DNA of 64,000 bases from assembly GCA_003342895.1 (NCBI GenBank), contig PTFA01000017.1:804016-868015 (forward strand). Direction: 5' to 3'. Source of the stretch: Casuarius casuarius. Its lineage: Eukaryota; Chordata; Aves; Casuariiformes; Casuariidae. Of this stretch, positions 37,957 to 52,900 are shown in pieces. The notes under the pieces were generated by a model. That model searched no databases. It saw only the letters and a program-made list of their open reading frames with translations, and was not told where the DNA came from. Every line of letters begins with the position of its first letter. The stretch's first letter is position 1. The position numbers and the translations under genes were made by a program.

Positions 37957-40410
37957 TCTTTGAAAGGAGCTCAAATACTGATTTCCTGTTACACAGATAT
38001 TAGGTTTACAGTCTTTATATTCAGAAATGCAGTAAACTCCTTTTAAGACATGGTGGCATCCTTCTATTATTTCCCTGTTGCTTCTATCCCTCAGTGCCAT
38101 AAAGAGACCAAACTGACTGTGGATGAATTTATATCCTTCTTCTCTTCTCGCTAAATTATCAGTAAGCAGGTTGTTAATGAATAAGAAAACTCTAAACTTC
38201 TGGCTTGCTTGAAGAACCCTTTTCCCAACAGCTCCTTAGAAATCTAGTTGAGTATTTTGTTGTTTCAGACACACTTATGGTAGTTCCCATGATTGGTCAC
38301 TGGAGCTATTTGCATTGCCTTGCTTTCAGTTTCTTTGATTGTCTCGAATTTTGCATATATACAGCTTCAAAGAATTGATGGTATTAAAAGAGACCAGTCT
38401 TGCCCATCTGAAACAGATGAGAATTTAATTCCAAAGAATGATCAAAAAAAATCTTTGCAATCTATCTGTTTAAAAAAAAGAAGCTGAGACTTGGAACCTC
38501 ATGCCTTAGCTTGGTTGGCTGATTTTGATCATTGCTCAAAAATCAAGTGCTACTTTACTCACATTATAGTTCTCACTGAACCTGGATAGTCAGGATGAAT
38601 TGACCATGAAGGGTTCACAACTTGATGATTCAGGCCTACAGGAGAAACCAATCAATTTCAATGCTAAATAAACCAAACCAAGCGTGTACATAAGTTCTAA
38701 ATAAAACTGAAATGTAAAGCAGTTGCTTGCCTCATTCAGCAGCCTTGAGAGGTACTAAATGTAAAGATTGTGCCCTGTAGGGAACATTGGTTAGTTCAGT
38801 TGTTTTAGCCATGACCTGCAGCTGTGTACAAGTCCTGATATAGTTAGGGAATTGTTGTATGACTGACCATGCCAATACAGTGAAGATTATCTTTATTTGC
38901 AAGAAATTCACAGTCACATCTGCCCAATAGTTAGCTTCATCACCAAGACAAGGTAACTGATCTTCCTTCGTAAAATCGTAGATTGAGTCATCAATAAAAT
39001 ATGTCTGTGTAGAGTCCATACTGATGGATGAATGCATTCTTTGTTATTCATAATTTGGAAATAAATTATCTCTCACATCAGTACAATAAATTCTTTTCAA
39101 ACATGCACAGTTGAGGGATCGCCTTTGCTGGTATTTTTATATTTCTTCAGGTGCTCTGTAGGAAATATCCACCAAAACTGGTAGAATAATTCCAATCTAA
39201 ATAATTTCCATTATGCTATGATCCTATAACCTGCTCTAATAAAAGTATCAAAAAATATACCTAAACATATCAAAGGATTCCAAAAGTTAAACAACAGCAA
39301 CAATTGTTTCTAACACTTCCTCCTAGTATTGTTGTTTGTCATTGGATTGCTTCAGTAAATTGCAAGTCAACGTGGTCAATTTTATTATCCTATATCATTT
39401 TGGTCCATGTTTTCTTGCTCAGAAATATGAGTAACTGTGTACTTCCAGTCACTAATGCCAGTTGTACACAGTGCAAACCCATCAGCAAAAATAAGGAACA
39501 TGCAAAACAGGAAGTTGGTCAAAGTAACGCTGAATGCCACAACCCTTAATTATTTACAGATTCATTGCTACCTCATTTGCCCGTTAGAATAACTGTATTA
39601 AATATCTTTAGTTTTGCTCTTTCACCGAATTGGATCACCAAACATGGACAGGCATGCTAAGATCATAGTTCTGAGTTTAACAGGTTGTGGGAGGGATATA
39701 ATTAATAAGATGTCATAAAACTGGATCCATTGGTTCATAAAGTGCTTATCAGTTAAGATATTCCTGCTGTCATCCCTTGCTGCTGATCTGTCTTCTATAA
39801 TTAATTCATTAGCATACTCTTTGTCATAAAGAATTTTTCTTCCATAAAACTGTAGATGATGTGTTTGATGTAGCTAATTTTAATATAAAAAATGAGTTCT
39901 GTTGTGATTAATTTTCCTTTTATTCAGCTACAATTTTTTTTTTCTTTTTGTTGCTCCCTTGGTACGCCCACATTTCTACATGCACAACAGGCCAACATAC
40001 ACAAAATAAAATAGTAACAAAATAACATCTAATCAGCTAAATATACTTCCTATTGAATAAGTAATGGTAGGAAGCATTTAATCTGTGACAAATGGACATG
40101 AAATGGCTGTGACTGATTGCTGATTGTTGTGATATCTCATGTGATAACTAGCATGGTGATTGCACCTGAAAATGTGACTGAGAACATCTGATATTTCACC
40201 TACTTGTGTATATTAATTGCAGCAAATTTCTAAGCTCACAATTTGGTTCCCTTCTCATTCTCTACCCCTTCATATTGGTGTCCTCAAGTGTGGGGATTTG
40301 TGTAAGAAACCCTTTTACGACTTCAGTTAATGTGTCTTGAAGAGGGCCATGGAGTCTGCATCCTGGACTACAGTTTGAAAGGGCCTAAATCTTCAGGTAG
40401 CATAGTCCAG

Positions 40411-40455
40411 TCTTTTCCCATTTAAGGTCTATTCTTTTCCTTTTAAGGACTATCA
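40411..40455. repeat. Imperfect tandem repeat of about 22 bp
   Basis: Two adjacent similar units, TTTTCCCATTTAAGGTCTAT then TTTTCCTTTTAAGGACTAT, probably a small local duplication. Confidence 0.6.
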
Positions 40456-43400
40456 GATTAACAGTTACTGGAGGAACTTCTCCAAAGGTGAAAAGGGGAA
40501 TTTACTGCCTAGTTTCACAGTGAGGAGTTACAAAAAATCTTTGTTAGGGACAAATGGGCAGCAGGCACAGGATTGTTTCCTGGTCACATTTGAAAAAGCT
40601 CCCATCATGACACCAATAATGATTCTAGTTAGAATCTCGCCAGAATTTGGTCAGACAAGATTGATAAGCCAGCTGCCTTGACTGTTATTAACATGGTGCC
40701 CGTCTTGTTCAAGGTGTGAGAAATTTTCAGCGAGTAGCTGTGGATAAACTGTTGGCTTCATCTGGACCCTTAATAGTGAGATTGGCTTAAATCCCTAAGC
40801 ATAAGGTTAATTCTGTTGTCAAGTTGTAGGAGACACTGAGGTGTATTTTGAGGGCATAAGAATAAGCAGCTAGCAGAAGCTTTCCAGGGTCGCTTAGACT
40901 TTGCCTTGCTTGCAGCTCTGCCTCCTCTGTACCATATTAGGAACCTTGCCTTACATAAAATGAGGAACCTTGTCAGCAGAGCAGCCTCTGAGATTGGCAG
41001 CACTTGGAGAAGAGAGAAAAATAGAGAGGCCCCTAAAGGATAGAGCACTTAAATCCATACTTACAAGATGTTCCTTGGAGTTACTATTAATTATTTACAA
41101 ACAATGTCAATCAACGCAGCCTAAAAATACATATTGTAATTTTTCCCATTGAGTTCTGTGGAAGTTAATCATAGTCTCATGCCATATACTGCTTTTAAGC
41201 TGCATCTCAGTTGAAAAGGGGCCATCTACCTCTCCCTATGTCACTATTCTGATACACATTTCAGTCATTGTGTTTTATTCCCATGCTCGGATAGACCAGA
41301 AGGATATGAGTGAACTGAGATACAGTGAGAAGCAAAGTCACTGGCATCTTCTCCAGCAAACACACCCAGTGCCTTGCTTGTCGAAGAACTCTGATAGGTG
41401 TGAGCTCTTGAAATTGCCCCATTGTTTTAAGAAGATGTGTTCATTTGATTAAGCCTAAGTAGCCTACCTTCATGTAACAAAAGGGAATTTTACATCCAGA
41501 GGATATCAGGATGGGTCAAGAGTTAAGGCTGACTTAGCTGGAGTGGAAACAACAGGATGGAGAATGAGGATGTGACTGCAAAAATTTCTACCATTCTCTT
41601 TCTACACAGTATCCCTCTCTGCACCCACTCACTGTTTGGCTTGTGTAAATATCAGATTAGTTCTTGCCTTTTTCTACCCCTGGTTTCCTAGCATTCTTCA
41701 TTCTTGGGTTCAGAATTCCCAGATTAGCAGTGCTCAGGAATTTCATGGCCAGTTATCGGTTTTGCCCGGCCCTTTCACTTTGTAAAATTGTCTTAATAAA
41801 CCAGATAGTTGAGGGGTTTTAGGATTTTTTAACAGCATGCTTAAGGTTCATTTGGTTTGCCTTCCAGGTTTTTTGAGTCCTTTTACATCATGTTTTCAGT
41901 CTTTCTAAACCAGTACACCTAGAAATTTATTTGAAAGAGAAAACTAGAATTCCCAAGAAATAAGATCAGAGTAACCTTTGGAATCATGTTATCTCCTTGA
42001 GCAAAAATAAAATTATTCACAGTTTGTTTCCCAGAGTTTCTGCATACTGAAGAAAAAAGCTAGCTCATTGTCTCTGAAATGGCCAGCAGCTATCCATTGT
42101 CAGGTGCAAAATGAAAGGGTATTCTCTGCCACTGAAGAAATGCCATGGTGAGCCTCCAGCCTGTCCTTCCTCAGCCCTTTGCAACTCAAGGAGAGGTTTC
42201 CTTCCATATTCTCTTGTTGAACAGTGGAAGTGAGGACAGCAACAGACTGGAGACACTCTGGCTTACCAAGAGAGCTTGAAGGCATATGTTAGTATTATGA
42301 GATTTACTCTACTGAGTAAAAAACAGGGCATGTCCTTGTGAACTCCAGATGCTCCCACATCAACTGGATAGACAGAAAAAAAGATTGTGTTTTGTAGTTT
42401 TGAAAATGAACTAATAATTTCAGAACAAACTCTGAAAAATTGGACAACATTTTGCTCCAGAGCAAACGACAAGAACAGATTTTTTCAAAACATAAAATAG
42501 GCAAAACAAATAACTGTCGTTTACCAACTATATCTTCAAACACTGTTTTTATTACTGGAAGAGAGAAGTACAAATTAATTACTCAAAGAAGTGTCATTTT
42601 TTAAGAAGCCTGGAGTGTGACAGGAAGCCTTTACAGGTTTTTAGAACCTAAACCTGCTATGTACTTGTCTACCATCACCATATTTGGCGTCTCATTTCCA
42701 GAGAGTTTGCAGCCATGTATATGTGAACAGGCCTCTACACGTACAGAAGAAGTGACTTCATTTAGCCTCTCACTCTGAAACTTTAATGCCCTTAAAGTAA
42801 ATAATATTTCACACAGTAGAAATGTGATCCCACGAATTTCTACTCCATTCCAAAATGAGAAACTCAGTTTTTAGACTGGGAGAAAGTTCCAAGTATTTTG
42901 TTTGAAAGCTGAAAACTGTCTACTTTTTTTTTTTAAATGAGTCACTATTTAATAACTGCTTTCCTTTGAACATTTCTACTTTGTTGATTGCTTAGCCTTG
43001 AACTTTTATTTTCAGACTGATTTATATAGAAACCTCTAAATTCCATCAGTGCCCTTCTTGACAAGTTTTCTAAAAACTAAACTGTCTAGTCATTTCCCTG
43101 AGCTGGATGTAACTGCTGGGGTGACATGTCTCAAATGAAGCTTAGAAAGGCATGTGGCCCCCTGAAGATATCAGACGTGGAGGCATCAGTGAACTGTGAA
43201 GGAGGGATGAAGTCAGTAGGTTATTTCTTCCTTGCCCCTGCTATAGGCATTAAGTAGTATGAATGAATTGCATCACTGAAAGCTAATTACCCTTTAAATG
43301 CATTCCTCTTAGAAATCTCAGAACAACGCATCAAAAATCCCTAAAACTTTAGACCTCGATTAGGGCTATTTGTTATGCAAACAGATCTTGATGCTCAGAG

Positions 43401-43890
43401 AATATCCTTTGACTTAAATGGAGCTTGCCCTGAGGCACACACATACGAATCCAGGCAGAACTAATTGTTACTAGGGAACCACGGACATTAGAAAGTATGT
43501 GGACAGAAGGAAAGAGGTGGTACTCAACACTATTAAAAAGTTGTGAAGCAGGTGAGAACAGTGCTATTGCTCTGTACCTGGGAACTGTCCCAGCAGCTGA
43601 AGCTGGCAGCACTCAGACATTATCATGACAAGCGTCGTCAAGAACCCAAAATAATAAGTAATTCCAGTCATTAACGTTAAACAGTTCAAAACATGTTCAG
43701 CACAAGTGTTTTCAAGTACCTGCATCAGAGTTAAAAGGCTAACTGCTTTTGAATACATAAAGCGTGACTCACTGCATTATTAACAATTCAGCCAGTTTTA
43801 TCAAATCTACATAAATTGTAGCCAGTTAAGCTGACAGTGTGATCTGAAATATTATGGCTCTGATGTGATAATCAAATGAATTTTCGTCTC

Positions 43891-43900
43891 CTAAATTTAG
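43891..43900. promoter_or_regulatory. MEF2-type site
   Basis: CTAAATTTAG is a palindromic perfect match to CTA(A/T)4TAG. It is isolated, so on its own it is weak evidence of function. Confidence 0.25.
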
Positions 43901-46900
43901 TGCCTTATCATTTTGTTTTATAGTTTTTCTTTGTTTCATTTGATAAGAGACTACCTAATTATGTTTTCACAGCCCTGTGCTCAAGAGCCACATAAATTAC
44001 TGCAGTAATGTACTTCGGAATTTTTGTCATCTCTTTGAAAATTTTGGCTCAATATTGCATGGATCTTGTGATCTATGTCTGCGAGCAGGCCATTTGCACG
44101 TGCCATGAAGCCTTTTCTGTAGTTAGGATTACGCCTGCTTCAGCCACCAAATTACCCCTCACGTGCACCTTGTTTTGAAAGATGTTGCTTCTTCCAGTGC
44201 CAAGGTTACCTCTGTTCCACACGTGAGTGCAAATTCCTTGTGATGTTGAATAACATCATATAATGGTAGAGGCTATAGGTAGAGCTCACCAAGGCCGTGG
44301 TCCCAACACTGGTGAGGAAATATGCTGCATACAGTATTGTTTTTTGCTCTCTCTACCTGTTGCAGTTTTAACTTCCTAATTTCTCTTTGACCCACAGCAG
44401 CAGTCCCCAAAACAGTGTATTTTCATGCACTAAGAGAGCAAGCCACACAGCATAAATAAGCATGTCCTACGGGTATATATTTTTTTTACTCTCAGTGTTG
44501 GTCATACTTTATTTTTCACATTTGATTTGATCAGGTCAGAACTAGTTGAAGGGAAATTCAACTGAACTAACCTTTACTTGAACTTGAGAGCAAGTATGAA
44601 CTCTGGCTTTCTCCGTCTCCATTTAGTGGTTGCAGTAGTAAGGCTGTATTTGTTTCTGACCACAAATGGCTGAGCTCCATATACAAACACAGATTTAATA
44701 AAAGCAGAATAACACCCTCCCCTCCACCCCGGAATCAGTGCCCAGAATTTACTCTCCCACTTTGGTAAAGTTGCCATAATGTTGCCTTTAATTTGATAAT
44801 TCTGTTATTCAACTTACAAAAAATAAATCGAGTCCTTCGGCTTTCAGTTCTCCTGGGTCTTTGTTCCTGTTTGTTGCCTTGGGGCAAACCGCATCTTAAA
44901 ATTGCTATTACGCCTGCCTGGCCATACAGAGCCATTCGTGATTCGGGAATGTAATCTTGGAGCGAACAATAGCTGCGGCAGTGAATGCCCTTATGGAAGA
45001 AGTGGGCTATAGCTGTACTTTCCCCATTTCCTAACAAATGAACCAAGGGAGAGGCAGGCTAACTGCTCTATGTCAGCTCCTGTATTAGTGCATTTTAACA
45101 GCAGGAGTAGCAGTAATGCCGGCATACTCACGAAGAGAGCAGAACTGGCAAAATAGCTTTTACAGAGGAAACATCAAAGAACAAAAACTTCCCCCAAAGC
45201 CAAACTGCTCCTGTTCGGAGGGAAGGACATCACGACAATAACTAAATGGTGTTATTTCAAGGCTTTTGAAAGGTGTAGCCTTTATATTTAAGATGAAACC
45301 AGCACAAAGCGTGTACTGAAATGGAAGAAAATATACATCTGAAGACTTAAAACCACATATTTGAGCTTAACTAGGCAGAAGGCAAGGAAAAGTAAACCTG
45401 CAGTTGTTTCTCTGCTTGCAAGTCAGGCTGTTCTTGAGTACAGTATTCTTCCCAAAAGATAGTCAAAGACCAGGATAGGGTATATCCTGTGCAATGAAGG
45501 ACATTTAATTAAGAGTCTCAGCTCTTTTAATCTTGAATTTCTAAATGTCCTTCCTTTTGTGACTTTGTCTGAAAACAGATGAACTGATCAGTCCCTCTAG
45601 GGTTCAAATGGGAACTTTTATTTTATTTGATCAGGACAAAAAAACCCTGAAATCTCTTTCTTTTTTACTTTGTCAGAGAAGAAAGGTTCTATCTGTGAAG
45701 GATAGAGACATATTTTCATTTTTTTCACATATTTTCACATATTTTCCTATTTTCAGTAAAGCGTATCTCACATGTACTTCTTTTTAGTTTAAACCTTTTG
45801 TACAAAAGTACCAGATTAGGCAGTGACACAGAACTGTAGTCTTTCCCTCTCTTCAGATGATTTTCCTATTTTTCTTCTTAAATTTGACAAGTCTTTCAAT
45901 AGATTTGCTACTAGATGTTATGAGAATAATTAATTTTGGGGTAAATCTCTTAAGCCCATTTAAGGAACAGTTAATTTTTGCCTCTCTAGTTACTGTAGTT
46001 TAACACATTAGTAGACAACATTGGAGCCACTGTTGAGCATGTGCGTACTTCTAAGTCTTTGACAAACCAGCAGAAACCTCAATGAAAGATGTGTAAGCCA
46101 GCACGCTTTGCTTCACACATCTAATGAATAAGAGTATGGACTTGGCAAAACACCACAACTCAGCAGACAAGTAGTAACTTGCTGAATCACAGGGTAACTT
46201 GATTACGTGTCCAAGTGCGAGGCTATTTGCAGTTTGGTTGAAATTAAAGAAATCTATTTCCCTGAGGCAGGATAAGAGGTAGACTAATTAGCTCCAACTT
46301 CTAAAATGCCTTACTTTAATAGAGATCATATATGTGGTTGGAGACTGGCTCCCAGAGAAGCTTGTGCTGACCTGAGGCTAAAAGCCTCATTTTTGAGCTA
46401 AAGGTTCATCATCCCTAAGCAAAGGAAAGTCTTCAGGATCCTTGCTGCAGTGAGAGCTTCAGCATCTAACCAATTCCATCAGGGCAAGCTGCAGATATAA
46501 AAATCAGGTATACTGGTGTTCGAGTGCCTTGAGGCAATGCAGCTTTCCTTGATGTCCCTCAACCAGTGACAGGGGTTTTATGAACAGCACAGGGATCAGG
46601 TATGTTTGGGCAGAATGATGCAGGCAGCCCTCTCAGGCAGCCGTCAGCTGGAGGACGGCAGAACTATGCACTGCTGTGAACTCAGGTGTCATGGAGAGGC
46701 ACTGCAAGCCCTGTGCAAGCTTTCTCTTTACCATGGGGGTGATCCTCTTGCAGGATCTACCACTAGTTGCACCAAGCCCAGTTCAACACCTACTGGCTGC
46801 CTGCCTGAACTATTGAAGTGCAGAGCTGATGGGGAACCACCGCCCCATACTCGTGGGGTAGGGCAGCTGTGAGCAGAGAGTAGATGGCTCAGAGCATATG

Positions 46901-49900
46901 GCACCTACCTGGCAGATCCTGGTCACATCTGCCTTGATTGCTCTCTCCCAGGGGCTGAACACAGGCCAGCACTGCCTTGATGCAGTGAAATTGCTCAGGG
47001 ACAGGTCCTGGTCCCTCCAAAAGGGAATTGGCTCCAAAGAGACATGCAGAGAGGAAAATGAGGGATGGAGATGCCTGTTCTCATCCACAGCCCCCAGTAT
47101 CTCCAATCACACAGACCTGGGATACTTAAGGACTCACTGACCTTCTGCCCCACTCAGAAACCTCATCTCCTGCCACCTTGAAGAGACAGCACTGCATACG
47201 CTATTAAGAAACCCGAAGCCACTTCTGTAAGTGGTGCTATGAACCTTGAACAGAGAGCTGTCTAGAGACAGCTAATAGGAAAAAATGAAAACAATCAGAT
47301 GGTCATCTTCTCTGGGACTTCAGCAACATCCTGAGTACAACCAGGAGCTATTTCCCTTTACACTGGACTTACAGTGTGAACCACCTCCTCCAGATTTGCA
47401 CTGGAGTACTTTCTTTAAAATAAGCAGAGGAGGAATTTGAAAACCCAGCTAGGAAAGGAACATGCTGGTGCCCCCCTTCTGCATTGGCTCAGCAGTTATC
47501 ACACACACCCAGGATGCACAAATAAAGCAAGTCAAGTCCTTCTTTTCTTCAAAAGGATTAAAACCCACATTTCTTGCCTCCTTGGAGACTGTAGACTACC
47601 TTGGCAGGGGGACATTTTTCTACACTTTGAGCTAAAGCTAGGCTGCTGTGTGGAAATGAATCAAAATTAATCTGTAGACAAGTGATCCCAACTGCAGCTT
47701 AGCAAAGTGCTCAGGCATCAGTGGGGAAACATGCTTCCACTTCCTGTAGCCTGTGGATTGCCACGTACCTTGTCTAATGTAATTCATGTAGCAAAAGTGT
47801 CCACAAATTATGCTTTAAAAGAAGCCTGGGTAGCTGCTGCTGCATTTTGTACAGAGCCTGATCCAATTAGGTAGGTGCTGAAGTGAAAAGTCTTCTCAGG
47901 TGTGGAAACCCACCAAGTTTCCAGCGCTGCTCAGGGTTGCATGTCACCCAAGTACTGAGCTGACCGGGCTTGTCAAAACTCAGGTATCTGTAGACATATG
48001 CAGGAGCACAGTTTGAGGCCCATAAAATTTTTGTGCCTTTGAGGTTATGATGTAGCTGAGCTGCAGTTTTGAGGATCACAGTTATGGAGTTAAGCACCTA
48101 AGTCACTTTTGCATGTTAGGCATGTAAATGGCTCGGAGCCTGGCCCCAAGTGCAAAGGAACACAGTTGCCAGTCATTGGGAACTCTGCTCCTAAATCACT
48201 TCAGTGCTTCTGAAAATCCTGCTCCAAATTTGTATGTGCAAATTACGTATTGTTCCTGGTCTCTCCCAAAAAGGAATTGGCGAAGAGTAAATAGACCTCT
48301 GTGTCTCTCTACATGCAGATCCAGGACATATATTGACACAGCTGCGTAAGTGCTTCAGAAGGAATTGTTGTATGTAGATTCTGAAGAAAAGATAAAGATT
48401 TCTATAAAGATAATAAAAGATATCTATAAAGATAACTGAGCAAAATAATCTTTTCCACAGAAGTTTTAGACCATGTTGGTGGAAATCCAGAACTAAAAAA
48501 TCACTGGTCTTGGATGCATAATTTTTAACAGCAGCTGGTTCCTCTCACTTTTTCCTTCTATTTCATTGTGGAAAACATACTTTCTTTTTTTTTCAGTTTA
48601 TTTAGTGAAAAAAAAAAAGTTGTGAAACAGGATGTGTGGAAAACTTAAGCTTATCTGTATAACTTCCAAGCAATCCTATACCTCATTTTTAAATGCTTGC
48701 CTGTCATAGGTTGCAAAATCAAGGAACATATTAACAGTATGCTTTTCTACAGACAGCATGCTCTAACACCTTCATTTATGTTTTGAAGAAATGTCTTTAT
48801 TTCAGGTAAAAGATGGATTTATATTTGAAGCTCTAATAAATGGCAAAACCCTTTAAACTCAACATGTATACACAGGTTAATGACACAGAAGAACTTTGTG
48901 CGTACTATAGCTGTATGTATAAACTATTTAACAACTCAGCAATGAGATTTCCAAAGAAGAGGTAATTATCATGCTACTGGCAGTAGCTTCAAAGAAACAA
49001 GACAATGTGAGGAACTAAACATATCCTGCACTGACCAGATGTCGGAATACACAGTTTTCTAACATAGCCAGTTATATGTCAACTTAAATTAGCAGCACGT
49101 GTATGATGTCTTGCCTTCGTGCTTATCCATCTCTGAAGAGATACTGTGGGTTATGTAGAGGATGGCTGTCAAAGTTCCTGAGCCTATCAAGACCTCGCTT
49201 TTTCACAGTGCAAAGGAGGCCAGGTAATCCAGGACAGGAGTGTTAAATATTCAAAAGAGGCTGCAGAAAATGTGGGTTAGAGAAAGACCAGATGCCAGTT
49301 TTTGACAGTTAGTAATCGCTTTCTCACCACACTTTTTTCCTCCTGTTTGCTATATTTTTTCATATTAAGTGCTAAGCATTTCAGAAGAAGTATTTGCAAA
49401 GTGCACAGAGACCTCCCAGTCCTTATTTGAATATTTCAAAAATAATACCATAGCCATCTTTCATCTCTTCTGTATACTTACTGGCAGGGATATGAATGTT
49501 GACTCAAAGCCTTTTTTTATTGCACATGCCAGAGTTATATTGAAAGAAACCAAGTAGATGAATAGTACCATGAGTAATCACAGTTGCATCATGCTGCAAT
49601 ATTATGTGTAAACCTATCAGATGTACACCCTATTTATATGGAATATAACCCCTACATGATGAATTCTGTTGAGAACAAGCCATATGACCAGGAGAAAGTG
49701 GCATTTTTAGAAACTGTAACTAGCACGGATAGTCAAATGTGGGCTACTCGCAGTGCTGCCTGCAAGGTGTCAGAAGAGGCAGAATTCGCGATGGATAAAT
49801 TGGGTGTCACTGCCCAAATGCAGAAGGCTGAGCTTGCTGGTTTCCCTCTTCTATTTCCTTGGGGAGAAGTCCCGTGTGAGCGTCCCTCAGATCTAGAGCT

Positions 49901-52900
49901 CGCTGTTAATCCACTAATAGCAGTCAAGGCAATCTGAGAGAGCTGGAGCGGTGACATGGATGTTGTATCAGGCACAGCAGCGCTTGCCCTGCCCAAGCCC
50001 CACCACTGCACGGTCTCCATCCCTGCGCCCATTGCGGGGCCTTGCTGGAGCTGCAAGCCACGCGACGCCGCACCTGCCTCCCCATTTTGGAAAAACAAAC
50101 ACTCCTGCCTTCGCTCCTCTGGGGGGGCTGCTAGACAGCTACTTAGCTGAGAGGTTTTGGCACGGCACGAGTATTTCTGGGCAGATGTCCTCTTTTAACT
50201 GAAGGGTAGCAGGGAGCACTGTGCCTTGCCGAGTTTCAAAGCCTCTGAGTGCCAGCGAAATCCCTCAAAAATCCTGAAAGAGCTGAAATCACAGCAGAGC
50301 TATATCCCTTTGCTGAGACTGAAAGAAATCAGGATCTCAGCAAAGTGCTTGTTACAATATACGCCCGTGCGGCTTCTAAAATCATCTACCCAGCCGAGAC
50401 GGTTCTCTTTGTAACTTTAATTGCAGTTTCGTTTTCAAACGACTAGAGCACAAAGTGATAGCTGAGGAGCATTTCGAGAATTGTTCCCACTTCTTTCTTA
50501 ACCCTAGTGGGAAATGTTGCCTCCGTCGCCAGGCTTTTGGGCTGCAGGTCGGCCCCAGAGCCTGGAGCTGCAGGTACAGTTTTCTCCTGGAGGAGGCAGG
50601 GAAGCTCCATTTGCTGAAATATTCACGGGCTTCCCAGCCAAAAAAGCCTGTGCGAACACACCAGCATAACCTCATTTAGACACCACGCTCATTTAAGGAC
50701 TTCTTTCTTTTTTAAGTGTCAAAGAACTTTTTTGTGTTTACCAACAAAGGCCTCTGGGCATTTCACATCATCTCTGTTTCCTTCTAGGAATGGGATTTGG
50801 ACCCGGTTAGCTGCTAGTTTCCTCCCTTAACTATAAAAGCAGACCCAAGTAATGCATGCTGCTCGGCGCTTGCCTTTGTGGGCTTCTCTGGCTACCGAAG
50901 AAATATGCTTTTTTATTTCCCCCACCCCCCTCTCAATAGTAATGTAAATGAACAGCGTGTCCTGCTGCTCCTTCAGCAATGTGAAATGATAAAATGCAGA
51001 AGAGTCTTTTCAGGCAGTCATTTCTGTTCTTGCATTTACTGGGTTTATCATTAATGAAGGCTACTTTTCAAAGCATTAGTTTTCAAATTAAATTCTGGTC
51101 CTACCAATGCTACTTACGCTATGATTCTAGTACAAAACATTGCCCAAAGGGTTAATGTTGACTCTAGTTGCTTTACACAGTTAGTAGTATTTTTCTGTGG
51201 AAAAGAAGAGGGAATAATTGTTCTAGAGAGATTAATCACAATCAAAACAGATATGTAAATACTGCATCGTGACCAGTAACTCTTATGGGAAACCAGAGGG
51301 CAGACTTTTAAAATAGTTCAAGCTCTGTAAGATGCAGACAGGTACCTCATCAGCTTCCCAAAAACACATACATGCCTAACTCCTGAGGCTTGCATCTTTA
51401 GTGCCAAAATACTTTTAAAATAATGCCCTGAGATGGCTCAGGAAACCTATTAAATAAAAGTAATTTTCATTGCTGGGTGTCAGTAGCCAAGCAGCTGATA
51501 TTCTAAGTCTGCTAATTATTGTACCCAAATATAATCGAGTTGCCCTTGACTTATCCCCTTCCTTGTCTCAAGTTGTTATGTTAATGAGTTGTGTCTTACT
51601 GTGTACTAAAAATCACTTGGGGCCCTCAGCTGGACCAGGGGTGCAGGAATATTTAGGGTTAAACAACACTGGAGTTTAAAATTAGAGTTTAAAAGAGAAT
51701 AGTTCTCCCCTGATTAGAGGAACTAACTGCCTCCAGCAGCTTCTGGACAGTGGGAGCGTTAAGCAGACGTTAGGGTTTGCAAGTCTGGAAAACCTGAAGT
51801 TGTTGGTCCTTGGAAGACCATGTGAAAGAGTTGCTCCAGTGTCTTGGCAGACTGCTGGGGAGCTGCTGATAAGAAACTGCCCGGATCAGTCATGCTTAGT
51901 GTTCAATGTTGCACCAGGAGAATTGCTGAAAGCAAGATGTTTCCATAAAAAGTTACACTTTCAACGCATAAACCTTTCCCAGTGGAGATATCTTCCATCA
52001 GAAAATGTTGGACCGGTTTGAGTCTTGGCATACTGTAAGGTACAAAAGCTCATGGCATTTTAAATAAACTTCAGCAGCTTCAGCCCATGCCAACTCTCAA
52101 ACAACAAATCAAACAAACTCTGCTCTTTCTCCCATAATTATCCAACCTAATAATTCTCTTGTCATTTTCCCCTTTTGCTTCACTGAAGGAGGAAAGGCTG
52201 TCATTGCAATACACCCAGATGCTGTTTGCTTTTAGTTTCATTGCCCTGGAATTCGATATTCATAAATAGTCAGGATATAAATATCTAGCAGCTTTAATCC
52301 CAAATTATGTATGTACAAATGGCACCAAAATTCAATTACCTTCAGGACACACATGATCAGACTTTGCTTTATAAAACATGTTTTTGAAATATTCCTTTCT
52401 AAAAACAGCATGAAGTGCAAGTTTTCTTCAGAGACAAACAAAAGGCAAAGTCTGCCTTGCCAAGGTTTGAACACACAGCTTTTGAAAGTCTAACAAGTTA
52501 ACACCTAATGCTTAGACCTTTCCTCTGAAAAATAAAAGTTCCATGAGAAATAGAGAACATTTGTGATGAAAAATGAATGGCAGAACTAGCATCCTGAGGG
52601 ATACATGAATTCTGAAGGATAATGAAATAAAAATGTTCAGACAATGTTAAAGTTTGGTAGGAAATGAAAAACCTTGAAAGAAGTATGGTAACTAAGGAAT
52701 GTTTGTGTTTGTCTGTGTAGATGAATTAACATACCGTACAGTCTATTTTATATTGGGTTATCAGAAAAGGAGCATTTATAACAATTTTCCCCTGACCATC
52801 TCATATCTGAAAAATTATATGTGATTACAAAACTAGTACAGTGATGCTGATTCACCTTTCATTCATGCTGTTGTATCTCTGAAGTAACTTTCCTGACTTC

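Noticed and set aside
38293..38487. Frame with a transmembrane-like start and a Lys-rich tail, considered as a C-type lectin-like exon
   Set aside because: It lacks an ATG start and matching splice sites, has no CTLD exons nearby on the same strand, and hydrophobic stretches arise easily from T-rich DNA.
37779..39037. Minus-strand frames near 37.8-38.1 and 38.7-39.0 kb with Cys-rich or protein-like words
   Set aside because: Interrupted by stops, no family match I can defend, and lengths (60-100 codons) are within chance for this composition.
46600..47150. GC-richer segment with 80-98 codon frames on both strands
   Set aside because: No homology recognised, no consistent splice sites, and overlapping opposite-strand frames suggest composition only.
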